From Aureimonas endophytica (lineage in GTDB: Bacteria; Pseudomonadota; Alphaproteobacteria; Rhizobiales; Rhizobiaceae): 64,000 nucleotides of DNA. A program made the translations under genes and the position numbers. The stretch is from NCBI RefSeq assembly GCF_014642635.1, contig NZ_BMIQ01000009.1, forward strand, positions 124,001 through 188,000, given 5' to 3'. Below, in pieces: positions 43,815-51,466 of this stretch. The notes under the pieces are model-generated. The model made no database searches. It worked only from the letters and a program-made list of their open reading frames with translations, and was not told the DNA's origin. The first letter of the stretch is position 1, and each line of letters opens with the position of its first letter.

Positions 43815-44156
43815 ATGACCTACGTCGTCACCGACAACTGCATCAAGTGCAAATACATGGACTGCGTCGAGGTCTGTCCGGTGGATTGCTTCTACGAAGG
43901 CGAGAACATGCTCGTCATCCACCCGGACGAGTGCATCGATTGCGGTGTCTGCGAGCCGGAATGCCCGGCCGAGGCGATCAAGCCCGACACCGAGCCGAAT
44001 CTCGACAAATGGCTGAAGATCAACGCCGATTACGCGGTGCAATGGCCCAATATCGCCATCAAGCGCGACGCGCCGGCCGATGCCAAGACCTATGACGGCG
44101 AAACGGGGAAGTTCGAGAAGTACTTCTCGGCCGAGCCCGGACAGGGCGACGCCTGA
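43815..44156 (+). CDS. fdxA: 7Fe ferredoxin FdxA
   Basis: A 113-residue ferredoxin carrying one [3Fe-4S] and one [4Fe-4S] cluster. Nine cysteines at 9, 12, 17, 21, 25, 40, 43, 46 and 50 match the Azotobacter FdI pattern shifted by one. The extended C-terminal region (about 55-113) is usual for this group. It is an electron carrier of the cytoplasm. The start [17 protein letters not shown] is conserved. The gene lies between the S4 protein and carD. Confidence 0.96.
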   Translation: MTYVVTDNCIKCKYMDCVEVCPVDCFYEGENMLVIHPDECIDCGVCEPECPAEAIKPDTEPNLDKWLKINADYAVQWPNIAIKRDAPADAKTYDGETGKFEKYFSAEPGQGDA

Positions 44157-44182
44157 TTCGCTCGCCGCACAACGGATGACGA

Positions 44183-44215
44183 GGCGCCGGGAGGCCGAAG
44201 GGCCGGCCCGGTGCC
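44183..44215 (+). terminator. Hairpin after fdxA, possible terminator without T-run
   Basis: GGCGCCGGG (44183-44191) pairs with CCCGGTGCC (44207-44215), with one G-T pair, and encloses a GGCC-GAAG-GGCC inner stem. It is followed by GCTGAATTTC, not a T-run, so termination is uncertain. Confidence 0.45.
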
Positions 44216-44317
44216 GCTGAATTTCAACGATATTTTAAGATTTTGCCGGTTCTGCCGGGTTGTTCGGGCCTTCCGGCCGATCTTTTGGCCGTCACGCGGC
44301 GCATGGGCGCACGCAGT

Positions 44318-44343
44318 CGCCGCAAAACTTGAATTTTGCGGCG
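44318..44343. repeat. Ten-base inverted repeat over the carD -35 element
   Basis: CGCCGCAAAA (44318-44327) and TTTTGCGGCG (44334-44343) are perfect inverted copies separated by CTTGAA. The -35 hexamer sits in the spacer and first base of the right arm, a typical place for a repressor or activator site. Confidence 0.65.
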
Positions 44344-44357
44344 TAAGAGGGTATTAT
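44329..44357 (+). promoter_or_regulatory. Predicted sigma70-type promoter of carD
   Basis: TTGAAT (44329-44334) and TATTAT (44352-44357) are spaced by 17 bases. This is the best vegetative promoter match in the window. The start site would be near 44364, leaving a 5' leader of about 250 bases. Confidence 0.7.
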
Positions 44358-44614
44358 TCCTGCAACAGTCGAGCGAAAAGCCTTGCCAGAAGGCTTCCCA
44401 CCGCTTCGTAACCCTCTAGGGACGATCTGCCTTCCGCTTCCGCTATGCCGCTCCCCTCCCAGCGGGTGGCAGGCTTTTGGGCGAAAGGCATGTCCCCCTG
44501 GCGGGCGCGCTGTTGCTCCGTGGTCCGGAGCCGATGCAATCCGTGGTGCGAAGCACCGCCGCCCGTGTCTAGCGGCTGTCATGGCCGGGCACAACAGGGA
44601 GTTTAGGCAAGCGT

Positions 44615-45208
44615 ATGACCTCCATTCAGAAGAAGTCGGTTTCGCAGCGTCCTTCCTTCAAGACGGGCGAGAGCATCGTGTATCCGGCCCATGGCGTCGG
44701 CCAGATCGTGGCGATCGAGGAGCAGATCGTCGCCGGCATGAAGCTCGAACTGTTCGTGATCGATTTCGACAAGGATAAGATGCGGCTGAAGGTGCCCGTG
44801 GCGAAGGCCGAGAGCGTCGGCATGCGCAAATTGTCCGAGACCGATTTCGTCGAGCGCGCGCTGAAGGTCGTCCAGGGCCGCGCGCGCGTGAAGAAGACCA
44901 TGTGGAGCCGCCGCGCGCAGGAATATGACGCCAAGATCAACTCGGGCGACCTGATCCAGATCGCCGAGGTGGTGCGCGACCTCTATCGCGCCGAGAGCCA
45001 GCCGGAACAGTCCTATTCCGAGCGCCAGCTCTACGAGGCCGCCCTCGGCCGCATGGCGCGCGAACTGGCCGCCGTGCAGGAAGTCTCCGAGACCGAGGCC
45101 GTGCGCCTGATCGAGGTGAATCTCAACAAGGGCCCCCGCCGTGGCGTGAAGCCCGGCGACGAAGCCAATGACAGCGACGAGGCCGATGCCGAGGTCGAGG
45201 CGGCCTGA
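44615..45208 (+). CDS. carD: CarD/CdnL-family transcription factor
   Basis: A 197-residue protein with an N-terminal RNA-polymerase-interaction domain (about 12-70; FKTGESIVYPAHGVGQI, where YPAHGVG is the family signature). A helical DNA-binding C-terminal domain follows (about 75-170). CarD proteins bind the beta subunit and stabilise open complexes at many promoters, including rRNA promoters. The last ~25 residues are acidic. It has its own promoter with a long leader and is followed by a strong terminator, so it is monocistronic. Confidence 0.94.
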   Translation: MTSIQKKSVSQRPSFKTGESIVYPAHGVGQIVAIEEQIVAGMKLELFVIDFDKDKMRLKVPVAKAESVGMRKLSETDFVERALKVVQGRARVKKTMWSRRAQEYDAKINSGDLIQIAEVVRDLYRAESQPEQSYSERQLYEAALGRMARELAAVQEVSETEAVRLIEVNLNKGPRRGVKPGDEANDSDEADAEVEAA

Positions 45209-45236
45209 TCCCTCAGCGCCATCGCAACGCTTTCCG

Positions 45237-45267
45237 ATCGGCCGCGCCTCGCGCGGCCGATTTTTTT
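45237..45267 (+). terminator. Strong Rho-independent terminator of carD
   Basis: TCGGCCGCGC (45238-45247) pairs perfectly with GCGCGGCCGA (45251-45260) around a three-base CTC loop, followed by seven T (45261-45267). An outer A-T pair can extend the stem. Confidence 0.93.
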
Positions 45268-45426
45268 GTTCCGCCGAGTTTTGTTTCGCGCGACCGGACT
45301 TCGCCGCGCCCTTGCCGCTCCGGCGCTCCACGCTTTCGAAATTCGCGTTTGATAACAGTGCGATCCTTGTCGGGGCTTGCCTTTGGCGATCCTTGCGCCA
45401 ACTCAACCGGAAAGTTTCACCCTGCG

Positions 45427-45452
45427 GGAACGTTTCCCCGCCTCCCCACGTT
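45427..45452 (+). promoter_or_regulatory. EcfG-type general stress promoter of rpoH2
   Basis: GGAAC (45427-45431) and CGTT (45449-45452) are separated by exactly 17 bases, a perfect match to the alphaproteobacterial EcfG (RpoE2) consensus. In Sinorhizobium and Rhizobium rpoH2 is known to be under this sigma factor, which supports the call. Confidence 0.85.
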
Positions 45453-45534
45453 GTCTGTGAACAGATGCGTGCGCCTTCGCGGCGTCTTGCGCAGATGGGT
45501 CCCCAAAGACCCGCTCACAGCAATGGGGTTCGCT

Positions 45535-46401
45535 ATGAGATCTCAATCCGCACGCCGCACGATGATCCGAGCCGCCATGGCGGCCCCCTATCTCGAACGC
45601 GAGGAAGAGTACGAGCTGGCGGTGCGGTGGAAGGAGCAGCAGGACCAGGCGGCGCTCCACAAGATCACCTCGGCCCATATGCGCCTCGTCATCTCCATGG
45701 CCGCCAAGTTCCGGCATTTCGGCCTGCCGATGAACGATCTCATCCAGGAAGGTCATGTCGGCCTGTTGGAGGCCGCCGCCCGCTTCGAGCCGGAGCGCGA
45801 GGTGCGCTTCTCCACCTATGCGACATGGTGGATCCGCGCCTCGATCCAGGACTATATCCTGCGCAACTGGTCGATCGTGCGCGGCGGCACGTCCTCGGCC
45901 CAGAAGGCTCTGTTCTTCAATCTCCGCCGGCTGCGCGCCCGCCTCAGCCAGGGGTCGGAGAGCCTTTCCAGCGCCGACATGTATCGCGAGATCGCGACCG
46001 CGCTGAAGGTTTCGGAAGGCGATGTCGCGCTGATGGATTCCCGCTTGTCCGGCCCGGATTCCTCGCTGAACGCGCCGCTGCTCGAAGACGATTCCGGCAG
46101 CGCCGACCGGCAGGACTTCCTCGTCGCCAACGATCCCTTGCCGGACGAGATGGTCTCCAATTCGATCGACGAGGAGCGCCGGGTGACCTGGCTCAACTCC
46201 GCGCTCGACGTGCTCAGCGATCGCGAATTGAAGATCATCCGCGAGCGCCGGCTGCAGGACGAGGGCGAGACGCTGGAGGCGCTCGGCACCAAGCTCGGCA
46301 TTTCCAAGGAGCGCGTCCGCCAGATCGAGACCCGTGCCCTGGAAAAGCTGCGCGCCGCCCTCCTCACCGCCATTCCGGACCAGACCGCCTTCGTCAGCTG
46401 A
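45535..46401 (+). CDS. rpoH2: RNA polymerase sigma factor, RpoH2 type
   Basis: A 288-residue sigma-70 family protein. Region 2 holds LIQEGHVGLLEAAARFEP and FSTYATWWIRASIQDYILRN (about 66-115). The RpoH box TSSAQKALFFNLRR follows near 123-136 and marks a heat-shock-type sigma. Region 4 ends with LGISKERVRQIETRALEKLR. Start 45535 is tentative, since 45523 also has an ATG and neither has a strong ribosome binding site. The perfect EcfG promoter upstream places it in the general stress cascade. The second-paralog label (rpoH2) is inferred from promoter and context. Confidence 0.88.
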   Translation: MRSQSARRTMIRAAMAAPYLEREEEYELAVRWKEQQDQAALHKITSAHMRLVISMAAKFRHFGLPMNDLIQEGHVGLLEAAARFEPEREVRFSTYATWWIRASIQDYILRNWSIVRGGTSSAQKALFFNLRRLRARLSQGSESLSSADMYREIATALKVSEGDVALMDSRLSGPDSSLNAPLLEDDSGSADRQDFLVANDPLPDEMVSNSIDEERRVTWLNSALDVLSDRELKIIRERRLQDEGETLEALGTKLGISKERVRQIETRALEKLRAALLTAIPDQTAFVS

Positions 46402-46439
46402 AAGTTTGGTTCCGTCTCTTTGTCAGAGCCTGAACGGGT

Positions 46440-46451
46440 CGGTCGCGACCG
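46440..46451. repeat. Perfect 12-bp palindrome between rpoH2 and the MFS gene
   Basis: CGGTCG CGACCG lies in the 111-bp gap between the convergent rpoH2 and MFS genes. There is no T-run beside it, so a terminator role is uncertain. Confidence 0.3.
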
Positions 46452-46512
46452 GTCCGCCGATCGGGAGGGAGACTGGCGGCCGACAGTCTTCCACGCCTAT
46501 CTTCCGGCTGCG

Positions 46513-47790
46513 TCAAAGCTCGGGATCGAATGGCGAGGCGTTTCGCGAGTGATCGTCACGATGCCGGTTTCGCCATGCCCGAGACGCAACCGCTGCGGCA
46601 TCTGAGACGAGCCGGGAGCGTCGCGATCTGAAAGCGGCGATGGCCATGGCGCCGCTGATGGCGACGAGGGAAGCGGCGAAGAAGAAGGCGAATGGCAATC
46701 CCCGCCGCGCCGCCAGCCACCCCGAAACGATGCCGGCCGAGCCCATGGCCATATCGAAGAAGGCATCATAGATGCCGATCGCCGTGCCGCGTACATGAGG
46801 CGGTGTGTCTTGGAGCATCAGCACCGCCATGATCGGGTAGATCATAGAGAACCCGAAGCCCGTGAGTGCTGCGCCGACAAGCGAAAGCGTCGGTGTCGAA
46901 GCCGCCGATATCAGGAGAATCCCCGCGCATTCCGCGAGAATGAGGGCGAGGGTCGGCCGCAGGTTTCCACCCCTATCGGGCAGTTTCCAAAGAAGGATGC
47001 GGGCGCCGACATGTCCGCAGGCGAAGAAGGCGGTTGCCATTTCGCCGCCTTTCCACCCCCTGGAATCGAATAGCAGGGCTGCAAAGGACGAGACTATGGC
47101 AAAGCCGAAGGCCGAGAGGCCAAGCGTAAGGCCTGGCCAACTCGCCACGGCGATGACACGCGAGAGAGGCGGCCGGCTCGCGATCGCCTGAATGCGAGGC
47201 ACTGGTATGATTGTCGTGGTGGCAAGCCCGACGATTGCCGCGCCCACGATCAGGCCAGAGACTGCCGGAAGCTCCCATAAGGCCCCGACGCTAGCACCGG
47301 CGGCCAGGCCTCCGAACATGGCGAGACCGATCCACGACATGGCGGAACCTGCCTTGTCCATTCCGGCCGAACCCACGACCCATGTGCCGGCGCCCGTGAC
47401 GACCAGACCCTCACCCAAGCCGCTCAGAACGCGACCCGCGAGAATGCAGCCGACCTCGATGCGATCGCCGGCGAGGCCGAGCGTAGCGCTTCCGTAGGCT
47501 AAACCGCTGCTCAGCATGGCAACCAGCCCCAGCGTGACCACGTATCGCGCGCCGCGACGATCGACCATGCGGCCGGCCCATGGGCCGCCGAGGAGGGTCG
47601 CCATGGATTGCATCGCCATCAACCAGCCGACCGTGTTCATGTCCGAGCCGAATCGCCGGACGATATGGATCGGCAATGCCGGAAGCGGCAGGCCCACCGC
47701 AGCCAGTCCGAAGAATACCAGCATCGCCACCAGCGCGACGGGGTTGCCCGGCGGCCGGCCGGATGATGATCCCATTCGACGTTCACGCAT
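46513..47790 (-). CDS. MFS transporter, divergent from LysR regulator
   Basis: A 425-residue major facilitator with about 12 hydrophobic segments and motif A-like GRMVDRRGARYV near 65-76. The first span begins VALVAMLVFFGLAAVGLPLPALP. The start MRERRMGSSSG has GAGGAA seven bases upstream. It is divergent from a LysR-type gene 130 bp away, the usual layout of an efflux pump and its activator. By eye its codons are less GC-extreme than those of its neighbours, which may mean later acquisition. The substrate is unknown. Confidence 0.86.
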   Translation of the reverse strand: MRERRMGSSSGRPPGNPVALVAMLVFFGLAAVGLPLPALPIHIVRRFGSDMNTVGWLMAMQSMATLLGGPWAGRMVDRRGARYVVTLGLVAMLSSGLAYGSATLGLAGDRIEVGCILAGRVLSGLGEGLVVTGAGTWVVGSAGMDKAGSAMSWIGLAMFGGLAAGASVGALWELPAVSGLIVGAAIVGLATTTIIPVPRIQAIASRPPLSRVIAVASWPGLTLGLSAFGFAIVSSFAALLFDSRGWKGGEMATAFFACGHVGARILLWKLPDRGGNLRPTLALILAECAGILLISAASTPTLSLVGAALTGFGFSMIYPIMAVLMLQDTPPHVRGTAIGIYDAFFDMAMGSAGIVSGWLAARRGLPFAFFFAASLVAISGAMAIAAFRSRRSRLVSDAAAVASRAWRNRHRDDHSRNASPFDPEL

Positions 47791-47920
47791 CGAGATGTTC
47801 CTCGCGGATGGCGACGCTCGCCTTGTGAATCCGGGAGGCAGGATAATTTTTCGGCAATCGCTGTAAAGAAGGCCTAGAGGCGGAATATAAAAGACGAAAT
47901 GTCGGCAATCGAGCGGACGG
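47791..47920. promoter_or_regulatory. Divergent MFS/LysR control region with direct repeats
   Basis: This 130-bp gap contains two copies of TCGGCAATCG (47851-47860 and 47902-47911) 51 bp apart. An AT-rich stretch with TATAAA (47885-47890) is a plausible -10 for the LysR gene. LysR-type proteins commonly bind such spaced sites between divergent genes. Confidence 0.45.
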
Positions 47921-48853
47921 ATGGACGGACTGACGGGAATCATCGCCTTCGTGCATGCTGCCGAGCAGTGCAGCTACGTCGCGGCGGCGCGAGTGGTCGG
48001 AGTGTCCCCTTCCGCAATCGCCAAGGCGGTTTCCCGTCTCGAAACTCGTCTGGGCGTGAGGTTGCTCCATCGCACCACCCGCAGCATCGGCCTGACGGAG
48101 GAGGGGGCGAGCTTCTATGTGCGTTGCAAGCGAATCGTGGAGGATCTGCGGGAGGCGGAAGCCGTCATGCTTCAAAGTCGCCAGCGTCCTTCCGGACGTC
48201 TGCGGATCAGTGTGCCGCACATCGTCGGCCATCATCTTCTCATGCCGATCTTGCCTCGTTTCGCGCGGCGCTTTCCCGAGGTCGAACTGGATGTCGATTT
48301 CGAGGACCGCGTCGTCGATCTCGTGGCGGAGGGATTGGATGTCGCGATCCGCAGCGGCGAACTCGCGGATACCGGATTGATCGGCCGTTTACTTGGCGAT
48401 CAGCATTTCGTCGTTTGTGGTCATCCGGACTACCTGCGGGATCGCGGGCGGCCCGTCACGCCGTCCGACTTGGCTCAGCATGCATGCATTCACTTCAAAT
48501 ACCCGTCCAGCGGCCGTATCGCCTCATGGGCGTTCCAGCCGCCACATGAGCGTCTGATCCTGCCGAGAAGCTTCGTCTTCAACAACACCGACGCCGGCAT
48601 GCGGGCAGCGCTCGGTGGAATGGGGCTCGCCCATCTACCCGTCTATGTCGCAGCCGATCAGATCGAAGCTGGCATGCTGATCCCGGTGCTGACGTCGTTC
48701 ATGCGACCGTTCGGCTCGCTCTCGCTGGTCTGGCCGTCGAACCGCCAGCTCTCGCCCAAAGTTCGGGCTTTCGTGGACTTCATCGCCGAAAGCCTCACCG
48801 TCCGCTCGAATGCTTTCCAGGCCGCGACCGCACCGTCCGCCGAGGGCCGGTGA
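47921..48853 (+). CDS. LysR-family transcriptional regulator
   Basis: A 310-residue regulator. The N-terminal winged helix (about 1-60) has the LysR pattern SYVAAARVVGVSPSAIAKAVSRLE followed by LGVRLLHRTTRSIGLTEEG (split motif at about 18-60). The effector-binding domain spans about 88-295, with LRISVPHIVGHHLLMPILPRF typical of the CrgA/DmlR-like subgroup. It is divergent from the MFS gene, which it probably controls. Codon use is again less extreme than in the surrounding genes. Confidence 0.92.
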   Translation: MDGLTGIIAFVHAAEQCSYVAAARVVGVSPSAIAKAVSRLETRLGVRLLHRTTRSIGLTEEGASFYVRCKRIVEDLREAEAVMLQSRQRPSGRLRISVPHIVGHHLLMPILPRFARRFPEVELDVDFEDRVVDLVAEGLDVAIRSGELADTGLIGRLLGDQHFVVCGHPDYLRDRGRPVTPSDLAQHACIHFKYPSSGRIASWAFQPPHERLILPRSFVFNNTDAGMRAALGGMGLAHLPVYVAADQIEAGMLIPVLTSFMRPFGSLSLVWPSNRQLSPKVRAFVDFIAESLTVRSNAFQAATAPSAEGR

Positions 48854-48963
48854 AGCATGTTTTCTTATTGGGTGCTCGTTCCCGTCTTCCTTCGCGCCAC
48901 GGGCGCAAACGGACCGAAGCGGGAGACCGCATATGCCGGGCCGTATCGAAAAGGGACGGTCCC

Positions 48964-50520
48964 CTATTCGGCGATGATCTTGTAGCGCGTGCCGGCCTGG
49001 ACCTCGCCATTCGGCTCGATCTCGTTGAGGAGGCGGAACATTTCGTCCTTCCGGTCGACGCCGACGATCTTCCGGGCGAGCGAGCTCACGCTGTCGCCGG
49101 GTTTGGCCGCGACGATGCGGATGCGCAGCGGCTTCAGCGAGTTCTTCTCTTCCGGCGTCAGCATCCGGAAGGAATTGGCGACGCCCTCGGCCGTGCGCTG
49201 GATCGCCTCGCCGGAGGCGCTCGGCATCGCCGTCAGGAAGCGATAGACCTGTCCGCCGATGCGGATCACCGTGACGTCGAAGACATATTCGCCGCCGGTG
49301 GCGCGGGCCGAGACCGCTTCCAGATTGCCGATGCGCTCCGGCCGGATGCTCGACGGGTCGAGACCGCCGATCCAGCCGCTCATGATGTAGTCCTTCAGCG
49401 GCGTCGTCTCGGGCAGCGCCACGCCGTCGAAGCGGATCGCGGTGTCGTCCGGCCCGGTCGCCAGCACCGCCTCGGCGGTGTTGTCGATGACGAAGCCCTC
49501 CGGCACGCGGAAGGTGATGCCGAGGCCCGGATGATAGAAGTCGTGGCCGCGCACATAGCCTTCCACGGCCGAGTCGCCGAAGAGCATGCCGTCGATGCCG
49601 GCGAGATAGCGGTCGCGGTCGGTGAGGCCGGTGCCGGGCGCGCCGAACTGGCGGGCATGGTTCTCGGCGAGTTCCATGCGCTGCGGCGTGCCGGGATGCG
49701 AGGCCAGGAAATCGAGATTGGGATTCTCGGCCTGGAAGGCGTTGCGAAAATGCGAATAGGCGTCCATCGCCTTCAGGAAGCGCGCCGCCGCGAAGGCGTC
49801 GTAGCCGGCGCGGCCGATCTGGCGGATGCCGAGCGCGTCGGCCTGGAGTTCCTGGTTGCGCGAGAAGCTGGCGAGGCTCAGCCGGTTGCGGGCGAGCGCG
49901 GCGCGCCCGTCCGCGTCGCTGGCCAGCACCTCGTTGACGACGCGGCCGGCAAGCTCCACCGCCTGCTCGCGCCGCTGGCGCTCGATGCCGTGATTGGCGG
50001 TGACGTGGCCCATCTCATGGGCGATCACCGCCGCGACCTCGGCCGAATCGTTGGCGAGGGCGAGCAGGCCGCGCGTCACGTAGAGATAGCCGCCCGGCAG
50101 GGCGAAGGCGTTGACGTTCGGCGAGTTCAGCACCGTGATGCGATAGGCGCGCGTCGCGTCGTCCGTCACCGCCGCGAGGCGGCCGACGATGGTGGCCAGC
50201 GTCTGCTCGAGCTTCGGATCGTTATAGGCGCCGCCATAGGCCGCGAGGATCTTCGGATGCTGCGACTGGCCGATGGGCGATTGCGGGTCGCCCTTCTGCA
50301 CGCCCTCGAAGGTGACGGGATCGCGCGCCGGCCCCGGCATGTAGCCGCTCTGGAGCTTGGCCGATTCGCTGTCGGCGGCCTCCTGCAGGCTGTTGCCGAT
50401 CGAGGTGCAGGCACTGACCGTCGAGACGAGAAACAGGGCGGCGGCGAGACGCGCGATTCCGCCCGCGCGGCGGCGCGGCCCGGCGATCGGAAAAATCGGC
50501 AATGATGGCGTCGCCAGCAT
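48964..50520 (-). CDS. M48-family metalloprotease lipoprotein with C-terminal LysM-like domain
   Basis: A 518-residue predicted lipoprotein. A signal segment with lipobox STVSAC puts the acylated Cys at 38. The M48 motif HEMGHVTANH is near 165-174, with ELQADALG supplying the third zinc ligand. A conserved central domain follows, and the end (about 455-518, VAAKPGDSVSSLARKIVGV) resembles LysM. It resembles the periplasmic BepA/LoiP quality-control proteases. The ATG at 50520 is preferred, with a GTG at 50583 as an alternative. LysM suggests peptidoglycan binding. Confidence 0.86.
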   Translation of the reverse strand: MLATPSLPIFPIAGPRRRAGGIARLAAALFLVSTVSACTSIGNSLQEAADSESAKLQSGYMPGPARDPVTFEGVQKGDPQSPIGQSQHPKILAAYGGAYNDPKLEQTLATIVGRLAAVTDDATRAYRITVLNSPNVNAFALPGGYLYVTRGLLALANDSAEVAAVIAHEMGHVTANHGIERQRREQAVELAGRVVNEVLASDADGRAALARNRLSLASFSRNQELQADALGIRQIGRAGYDAFAAARFLKAMDAYSHFRNAFQAENPNLDFLASHPGTPQRMELAENHARQFGAPGTGLTDRDRYLAGIDGMLFGDSAVEGYVRGHDFYHPGLGITFRVPEGFVIDNTAEAVLATGPDDTAIRFDGVALPETTPLKDYIMSGWIGGLDPSSIRPERIGNLEAVSARATGGEYVFDVTVIRIGGQVYRFLTAMPSASGEAIQRTAEGVANSFRMLTPEEKNSLKPLRIRIVAAKPGDSVSSLARKIVGVDRKDEMFRLLNEIEPNGEVQAGTRYKIIAE

Positions 50521-50749
50521 GCGCAGCGTCTCGTCCCTTGCTCTTCCCCGGTTCGCCGCCGTCTCCGACGACTCGCCGTTCACGATCGATTCTCGTAGCG
50601 TGCCCGCCCATCCGAACGGAATGACTTGAGAGACACAAGGCTCCTCAAATCTCGTCTCCGAGCGAATTGTTCAGGCGATACCACCGAACCCCTCGGCGGT
50701 AGGAGCGAATTCGGACTGAAATACGTTCCCTCTACCGCATCGCAAAAAT

Positions 50750-51466
50750 CTAGAGCCCCAGATAGGCGGCGACCGCCTCGGAGCGCGCGGCGAGAATGTC
50801 GGCCGTGTCGCCGAGGGCGGCGATGCGCCCGTCCGCGACGAAGGCGGTGCGGCCCGCATGGCCGCGCGCGTCTTCCGGGTGATGCGTCACCATCACGATC
50901 GCCAGACTGGATCGACCGCGCGCGGCGCGCAGCCGTTCGAGGAGGTCGAGCATCTCGCGCCGCAGGGCCGGGCCGAGGGCGGCGAAGGGCTCGTCGAGAA
51001 GGAGAAGCGGGCGCTCGCGCAGAAAGGCGCGGGCCAGCGCCACGCGCTGGCGCTCGCCGCCCGACATCTCGCCCGGCCGGCGCGTTCCGAAGCCGGCGAG
51101 GCCGACGGCGTCGAGCGCCGCCTCCACCCGCGCCCGCGCGGCGGCGTCGAGGCGCAGATCCGGCGCGATGCCGAGCGCCACGTTCCGAAACGTGTCGAGA
51201 TGGGCGAAGAGATTGTTCTCCTGGAAGACGAAGCCGAGCGGCCGCTCGGCCGGCGGCAGGGTGGTGACGTCGCGCCCCGCGATGAGGACGCGGCCGCCTT
51301 GCGGGCGCAGGAAGCCGGCGGCGAGATCGAGAAGGGTCGACTTGCCGGCCCCGCTCGGGCCGATCACCGCCAGCCATTCGCCCGCCTCCACCGTCAGATC
51401 GAAGCGCATCTCCTGGCCTTCGTAGCGATAGGCGAGGCCGTCGAGGACGAGGGCGGGCACGGTCAT
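50750..51466 (-). CDS. thiQ: Thiamine ABC transporter ATP-binding protein ThiQ
   Basis: A 238-residue ATPase. Walker A is GPSGAGKST at 36-44, the signature is MSGGERQRVAL near 131, and Walker B is LLLLDEP near 151. It powers import of thiamine or its phosphates through ThiP. The start overlaps the thiP stop by four bases (ATGA), completing the thiB-thiP-thiQ operon. Confidence 0.93.
   Translation of the reverse strand: MTVPALVLDGLAYRYEGQEMRFDLTVEAGEWLAVIGPSGAGKSTLLDLAAGFLRPQGGRVLIAGRDVTTLPPAERPLGFVFQENNLFAHLDTFRNVALGIAPDLRLDAAARARVEAALDAVGLAGFGTRRPGEMSGGERQRVALARAFLRERPLLLLDEPFAALGPALRREMLDLLERLRAARGRSSLAIVMVTHHPEDARGHAGRTAFVADGRIAALGDTADILAARSEAVAAYLGL

Larger units (their letters stand above)
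44157..44614 (+). other. 458-bp region before carD: promoter, palindrome and long 5' leader
   Basis: No gene is evident. It holds the fdxA hairpin, a promoter with an overlapping palindrome (44318-44357) and a predicted 250-base carD leader. The leader has small hairpins such as GCCTT/AAGGC near 44380 and GGTGC-GAA-GCACC near 44545. Confidence 0.6.
45209..45534 (+). other. 326-bp region between carD and rpoH2
   Basis: No gene is evident. It contains the carD terminator and an EcfG-type promoter for rpoH2, with about 76 bases of predicted leader before the sigma factor start. Confidence 0.6.
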
